From JBAWAP01 sp049589355 (lineage in GTDB: Bacteria; Chloroflexota; Anaerolineae; VGOG01), in contig JBAWAP010000040.1 of NCBI GenBank assembly GCA_049589355.1, forward strand, positions 1-16,560: DNA of 16,560 bases. Reading direction: 5' to 3'. Numbering within the stretch: the stretch's first letter is position 1; each line of letters opens with the position of its first letter. The translations under genes were made by a program, and so were the position numbers. The notes beneath the pieces were generated by a model, which had not been told where the DNA came from, searched no databases, and saw nothing but the letters and a program-made list of their open reading frames with translations. Positions 14,779-16,560 of the stretch are shown piece by piece.

Positions 14779-15102
14779 TTATCGTCCCTCGTCGCGTTCG
14801 GCGATGATGTCCTCCGAAAGAGGCGATACGCCTGTCATCATCTGCCGCACTTCTTCGGCTGTTAGGTCTGGCGTTGCAGCGAAAAGCTCGTTCCATTCTT
14901 CCCACGAGGTCTTGAGGTGTAGCCCTCCCCTCTCTATTGCTTCCATCACTCTCTCCTGCTCTGACCTTGCCTTTTGCCGGCGGCTTTTCAACCATTCCTG
15001 GATGGCTTCAGCGACGGCCTCGCTCACCGCCTCATCTGAAATTAGTTCTTGTTGTAGCTGCTTTGCCAATCGCTCCGGCAACTCTATTGCGATCGTGCTC
15101 AT
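14779..15102 (-). CDS. VapB-type antitoxin
   Basis: A 107-residue protein immediately upstream of the PIN toxin (stop and start adjoin). The N-terminus MSTIAIELPERLAKQLQQ is a beta strand plus helix as in ribbon-helix-helix DNA-binding antitoxins, followed by helices (DEAVSEAVAEAIQEWLKSRR) and an acidic C-terminal tail likely to wrap the toxin. Identification rests mainly on gene order and this N-terminal pattern. ATG 15102 has a strong AGGAGGT five bases upstream (15109-15114 region). RHH-type antitoxins usually repress their own operon, but no clear operator or promoter is seen in the 42 bases before it, so transcription from xpt is likely. Confidence 0.8.
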   Translation of the reverse strand: MSTIAIELPERLAKQLQQELISDEAVSEAVAEAIQEWLKSRRQKARSEQERVMEAIERGGLHLKTSWEEWNELFAATPDLTAEEVRQMMTGVSPLSEDIIAERDEGR

Positions 15103-15144
15103 TTTACACCTCCTTGCAGTCCCTTAAAAGTCCGCTATTCCCCT

Positions 15145-15534
15145 TTAGTGGTCATTGGGGCTTCCTACCGTTCTTCTCAATAGCTCGACACCTTCTTTCT
15201 TGATATGGGTCATCAACGGGGAGTGCTCCTCAAATTCATTTATTCCGATCACCGTTGGCGAGATGTTGACATTGTACTTCATAAGGAGGTCAAAGGTCGT
15301 TCCCACCATTTCCCTCCAAGTGGGATCAGTAGAGCCAAAGGGACAAAAGCCTTCTTTAGTGGGCTCCGTCCTTTTCCGGAGGACGACCAGGACATCAATG
15401 TCCGAGCTGGCGCCAGAGCCCCCTCGCGCCTTAGAGCCGAATAAAACTAATCGCTCAACCTGTTGAGGAAACCTTCGTAAGAGGAAATCTCTGTACTCGC
15501 TTAAAGCCTGTTGTTCATTTTCATTCAGAACCAT
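15145..15534 (-). CDS. MNT-type minimal nucleotidyltransferase
   Basis: A 129-residue protein with the polymerase-beta-type nucleotidyltransferase signature: LVLFGSKARGGSGASSDIDVLV (in parts, about 31-52), giving the GS motif and the DxD metal pair. The C-terminal part (HSPLMTHIKKEGVELLRR) is also typical. MNT proteins usually act as antitoxins that AMPylate or otherwise modify a HEPN ribonuclease partner, or as stand-alone nucleotidyltransferases. No HEPN gene is adjacent: the next gene downstream is the vapB antitoxin, the previous one xpt. ATG 15534 fits the family start; AGGAGGGGG lies about 9-11 bases upstream. The open frame reaches further upstream, but that part is antisense-like sequence overlapping xpt. 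Confidence 0.85.
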   Translation of the reverse strand: MVLNENEQQALSEYRDFLLRRFPQQVERLVLFGSKARGGSGASSDIDVLVVLRKRTEPTKEGFCPFGSTDPTWREMVGTTFDLLMKYNVNISPTVIGINEFEEHSPLMTHIKKEGVELLRRTVGSPNDH

Positions 15535-15592
15535 CGCATTCACCCCCTCCTGAACCTGCCCAAAATCCGTTCTTTCCCCCAATCCGTTGTCC

Positions 15593-16165
15593 TCACTCTG
15601 CGAAGACGACGCGGCCATTGGACATGTCGGCGATGACCACCAGGGATTCGATGGGGACGCCCAACCTGTCCAGCAGGGCCCGCCCCCCTTCAAATCTCTT
15701 CTCAATGAGGACCCCGATGCCCATCAGCTCCGCCCCGGCCTCCTCCACTAGCCTGACCAGGGCGGAGATAGTCTGGCCAGTGGCCAGGAAGTCGTCCACG
15801 ATGAGGATCCTGTCCGAGGGACGCAAAAACTCGGGCGAGGCCATCAACTCCACATGGCGACCTTTGGTGTGGGAGGGGGCCGTCTGGCGGTACACTTGCT
15901 CGGGCATGGTGATGGGCTTGGTCTTACGGGCATAGACCACCGGAATCCTCAGGGCCATGGCCGTGGTCAAGGCAGGGGCTATCCCTGAGATCTCCGCTGT
16001 CAGCACCTTGTTCGCCCCCAGGCCCGCAAATCGTCCGGCCAACTCCTGGCCGACCGTCACCATCAGCTCTGCGTCAACCTGATGGTTGATAAAACCGTCA
16101 ACCTTGAGGATACCTCGCCCCAGATTGCGGCCCTCCCGCTTGATCCTCTCCTTCAGCGCCTCCAT
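15593..16165 (-). CDS. xpt: Xanthine phosphoribosyltransferase
   Basis: The enzyme makes XMP from xanthine and PRPP for purine salvage. The 190-residue product has the PRPP-binding loop ILIVDDFLATGQT (120-132), an ISGIAPA segment (about 59-65) and the YARKTKP flexible-loop region (78-84) seen in Xpt and PurR-like proteins; its length is close to the Bacillus enzyme. ATG 16165 is chosen because AGGAGG lies ten bases upstream; the longer frame to 16258 runs through the promoter. A promoter at 16215-16243 leaves a leader of only about 45 bases, too short for a purine riboswitch. It heads a - strand string that leads through MNT and VapBC genes to guaA, which uses XMP. A PurR-type regulator is the main alternative, but the DNA-binding domain is missing. 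Confidence 0.93.
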   Translation of the reverse strand: MEALKERIKREGRNLGRGILKVDGFINHQVDAELMVTVGQELAGRFAGLGANKVLTAEISGIAPALTTAMALRIPVVYARKTKPITMPEQVYRQTAPSHTKGRHVELMASPEFLRPSDRILIVDDFLATGQTISALVRLVEEAGAELMGIGVLIEKRFEGGRALLDRLGVPIESLVVIADMSNGRVVFAE

Positions 16166-16214
16166 CGGCCTTCGCCCTCCTTTCGATTTGGGTAACAGAT
16201 TAACCCTGCAGTCT

Positions 16215-16243
16215 ATTTTACTACAAGCTGGCCGATGTTGCAA
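16215..16243 (-). promoter_or_regulatory. Sigma-70 promoter of the xpt operon
   Basis: On the - strand TTGCAA (16243-16238), a 17-base spacer and TAAAAT (16220-16215). It is back to back with the nurA-side promoter; the two -35 boxes are 8 bases apart. Confidence 0.65.
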
Positions 16244-16251
16244 ACTGGTTC

Positions 16252-16280
16252 TTGTCAAGGGGGGCAGTATGGGGTATAAT
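16252..16280 (+). promoter_or_regulatory. Sigma-70 promoter of the nurA-like gene
   Basis: TTGTCA (16252-16257), a 17-base spacer rich in G, and TATAAT (16275-16280), about 50 bases before the TTG start at 16330. Confidence 0.8.
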
Positions 16281-16287
16281 TGGTTAT

Positions 16288-16317
16288 GAGTAACGAGGCA
16301 ACGAGTAACGAGTCAAC
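16288..16317. repeat. GAGTAAC-type leader repeat (copy 3)
   Basis: Two tandem 15-base units, gagtaacgaggcaac and gagtaacgagtcaac, differ by one base and are followed by GAGGAG, which acts as the ribosome binding site. Related sequences are at 2156-2190 (opposite orientation) and 6834-6872. Confidence 0.7.
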
Positions 16318-16329
16318 GAGGAGATTGAA

Positions 16330-16560
16330 TTGCCCTTAGAATTAGGCCCTATCAGCCAGCAAGTGGATAGGATGGCCGCCTCCTTCGTGGCCGATGAGCA
16401 TCGTGCTCTGCTGAGGGAGGCTCGCGAGCTCCTGCGCGCCGTGGACGCCGAGGAACTGCGGGCCAAAGTGCGCGACCGCAGCGAACGATTTCCCTGGCTG
16501 GTGGCTATTCCTGTCCACACCCTCAGCCAGCCCTTCTCGCCCCCGCTGCCCCCCACCGAC
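16330..16560 (+). CDS. nurA: NurA-like nuclease, N-terminal part (cut by window end)
   Basis: The first 77 residues are visible: a helical N-terminus (ISQQVDRMAASFVADEHRALLREA, in parts) followed by FPWLVAIPVHTLSQPFSPPLPPTD at the edge. In bacterial NurA proteins a similar helical start leads to a hydrophobic WLVA-P stretch and a PP-P segment just before the catalytic DGS motif, which here would lie beyond the window. NurA is a 5'-3' nuclease that works with the HerA helicase in DNA-end resection. The call is from memory of family layout and cannot be proved without the catalytic part. The start is TTG 16330 with GAGGAG at 16318-16323. The gene has its own promoter, divergent from xpt. Confidence 0.6.
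   Translation, partial: MPLELGPISQQVDRMAASFVADEHRALLREARELLRAVDAEELRAKVRDRSERFPWLVAIPVHTLSQPFSPPLPPTD

Noticed and set aside
16231..16258. TTGACA on the - strand at 16258-16253 as the xpt -35 box
   Set aside because: At 17 bases distance the -10 position reads TCGGCC; the TTGCAA/TAAAAT pair nearby fits much better.
16166..16280. Purine riboswitch before xpt
   Set aside because: The leader from the -10 box to the ATG is about 45 bases, too short, and no purine aptamer core is seen.

Overview
This window reads as a chromosomal segment of an uncultured bacterium, most likely a Chloroflexota member (Anaerolineae-like). Pointers are Thr/Pro-rich linkers beside LPQ motifs in a secreted enzyme, an LCP protein next to a phosphatase-like/propeller fusion, frequent TTG starts, strong AGGAGG ribosome binding sites and several dispersed hairpin repeats. 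This is a judgement from sequence character; no marker gene for phylogeny is present. Nearly everything is housekeeping, salted with toxin-antitoxin-type modules and small non-autonomous elements.

Left part (1-2436, + strand): the tail of a multiheme c-type cytochrome, a bifunctional riboflavin kinase/FAD synthetase (ribF) with a divergent kinase domain, tatA with its own promoter, then a decayed second copy of the ribF 5' end that is split by a 123-bp inverted-repeat element, and a small unknown gene behind a near-consensus promoter.

Middle (2423-10637, - strand): an RqcH/NFACT ribosome-rescue factor downstream of a membrane-anchored polysaccharide deacetylase; a relic of an M20 peptidase between palindromic repeats; a HAD hydrolase; an LCP-LytR_C cell-wall protein with promoter and terminator; and a 700-residue protein joining an apparently dead PP2C domain, a membrane helix and a beta-propeller.

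Right part (10802-16560): sbcD, a broken VapBC-type module, guaA, an intact VapBC module, a lone MNT nucleotidyltransferase and xpt form one - strand gene string, probably read largely from the xpt promoter. Divergent from xpt is a TTG-started gene cut by the window end that looks like nurA. Purine genes (xpt, guaA) are therefore interleaved with toxin-antitoxin genes, and two DNA-end-processing genes (sbcD, nurA) flank the cluster.

The most distinctive signal is a pair of 121-123-bp elements, 10 kb apart, sharing 14-bp terminal inverted repeats (GTAACTGCTCAGCC) and each flanked by an exact 8-bp duplication. GTAA ends plus 8-bp duplications are the signature of the IS66 family, so I read them as IS66-type MITEs. 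One landed on the start codon of a vapC gene, duplicated the start codon and stayed open in frame, adding 43 codons; that toxin gene has also lost its third catalytic block by internal deletion.
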